From positions 36,247 through 100,246 of the forward strand of contig NZ_PYIX02000011.1 of assembly GCF_003024515.2 (NCBI RefSeq): a stretch of DNA of 64,000 bases, read 5' to 3'. Positions 63,557 through 64,000 of the stretch are shown here, one piece after another. Numbering within the stretch: position 1 is the first letter of the stretch; every line of letters starts with the position of its first letter. The translations under genes were made by a program, and so were the position numbers. This DNA is from Acinetobacter sichuanensis. Lineage in GTDB: Bacteria > Pseudomonadota > Gammaproteobacteria > Pseudomonadales > Moraxellaceae. The notes beneath the pieces were generated by a model. The model worked only from the letters and a program-made list of their open reading frames with translations, did no database searches and was not told the DNA's origin.

Positions 63557-64000
63557 CTAGGACTTACGCATTGACAGCATGAAAAAATAGTCAATATGCT
63601 GTAAAACATATATGTGATTAGACAAACGAAACATGCTTCTACAGCTCAATGTAATTTACCCATTTATATGGGGTTTCTTATGACAGAACCACACTCTATA
63701 AGTTGTACGCAACTTGCAGATACCTATCAAATCTCACACGACAGTGTAAATCGTTTTTTAGAACGGGAAAATTACTGCCCACAAGATTTATATCACGAGG
63801 CAATGCAATATATTGATAATCATCAGCTTATGATTAGTGTGGATGATACTGTATTAGATATGCCTTATAGTCAACATATGGATTTGGTTGGTTTTTTCTG
63901 GTCTGGAAAACATCATCGCTCAGTCAAAGGCATTAACCTCATTACGCTGTATGCAACAGATTTACAGGGTAAAAATGTGCCCATCAATTTTAGGTTATAC
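63557..64000 (+). mobile_element. IS701-like insertion sequence, left end, inserted in the IS982 remnant
   Basis: The IS982 homology stops at CTAG (63557-63560) and a new sequence begins GACTTACGCATTGACAGCAT (63561-63580), a plausible terminal inverted repeat. IS701-family elements are known to duplicate a 4-base YTAR target, and CTAG fits that rule. The transposase gene begins 119 bases in and runs past the window end, so the right end is not visible. Confidence 0.7.
63680..64000 (+). CDS. IS701/IS4-like transposase, N-terminal part
   Basis: An open frame of 107 codons from the ATG at 63680 (TEPHSISCTQLADTYQISHD) continues beyond the window. The ISVDDTVLDMPYS segment near residue 54 holds the first Asp of a DDE catalytic triad in a context typical of the IS701/IS4-like group, and FFWSGKHHRSVKGINLITL follows. 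The rest of the catalytic domain is outside. Confidence 0.78.
   Translation, partial: MTEPHSISCTQLADTYQISHDSVNRFLERENYCPQDLYHEAMQYIDNHQLMISVDDTVLDMPYSQHMDLVGFFWSGKHHRSVKGINLITLYATDLQGKNVPINFRLY

Overview
The window looks like chromosomal DNA of an Acinetobacter species or a close relative in the Moraxellaceae. It is AT-rich, and its gene content is typical of the genus: an Acinetobacter-type multicomponent phenol hydroxylase, a dca-type dicarboxylate beta-oxidation cluster, an acetoin dehydrogenase operon and Acinetobacter-like insertion sequences. This assignment rests on recognised gene families and order, not on a database search. No tRNA or rRNA gene was seen.

Layout. (1) 1-4.65 kb: a complete six-gene phenol hydroxylase operon (dmpKLMNOP type, minus strand) behind a near-perfect sigma-54 promoter, with a further gene beginning at the left edge. 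(2) 5-6.4 kb: a FadL/TodX-like outer-membrane channel. (3) 6.6-15.7 kb: a minus-strand operon of acyl and redox enzymes (GDSL hydrolase, FadD-like ligase, YceI, ferredoxin reductase, CrtI-like flavoprotein, crotonase, aldehyde dehydrogenase), divergent from a TetR repressor with a clear inverted-repeat control region. (4) 16-23.3 kb: the adipate/dicarboxylate cluster (CoA-transferase, acyl-CoA dehydrogenase, enoyl-CoA hydratase, hydroxyacyl-CoA dehydrogenase, 3-oxoadipyl-CoA thiolase, IclR regulator) with three copies of a 17-bp palindrome. (5) 23.5-32 kb: a minus-strand catabolic set of unknown substrate (BKACE enzyme, SDR, AhpD/CMD-like protein, MFS carrier, DUF1302 porin-like protein, YeiH-like exporter, AraC regulator). 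(6) 32.4-35.4 kb: a plus-strand trio (ferritin-like PF10118 protein, alpha/beta hydrolase with an Asp nucleophile, unknown protein).

(7) 35.5-44.5 kb: a phytate/phosphate module consisting of a TonB-dependent receptor, a lipoprotein beta-propeller phytase and dedicated ExbB, ExbD and TonB, divergent from a degenerate-GGDEF membrane protein and an AraC regulator. Pho-box-like sites face both ways. (8) 44.6-46.2 kb: an isochorismatase-like hydrolase with a frameshifted GlxA-type regulator. (9) 46.4-50 kb: glutarate use (glutaryl-CoA dehydrogenase, IclR regulator, class III CoA-transferase). (10) 50.1-52.4 kb: an MBL-fold hydrolase, a second GlxA-type regulator and a small type I-F-like CRISPR array without cas genes. 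(11) 52.7-61 kb: the acetoin dehydrogenase operon (acoA, acoB, acoC, lpd, butanediol dehydrogenase), with a divergent lipoyl synthase and a GAF-domain regulator. (12) 61-64 kb: a secreted DUF1566 protein, an SDR and a nested insertion-sequence scar in which an IS701-like element sits inside a decayed IS982-like element.

Taken together this is a run of peripheral catabolic modules that converge on central metabolism: phenol to catechol, dicarboxylates to succinyl-CoA and acetyl-CoA, glutarate to crotonyl-CoA, acetoin to acetyl-CoA and acetaldehyde, and phytate to phosphate. Most modules carry their own divergent regulator with a visible palindromic or repeated control site. The least explained parts are the BKACE cluster, the phosphate-linked phytase/TonB module with its GGDEF-AraC pair, and the orphan CRISPR array.
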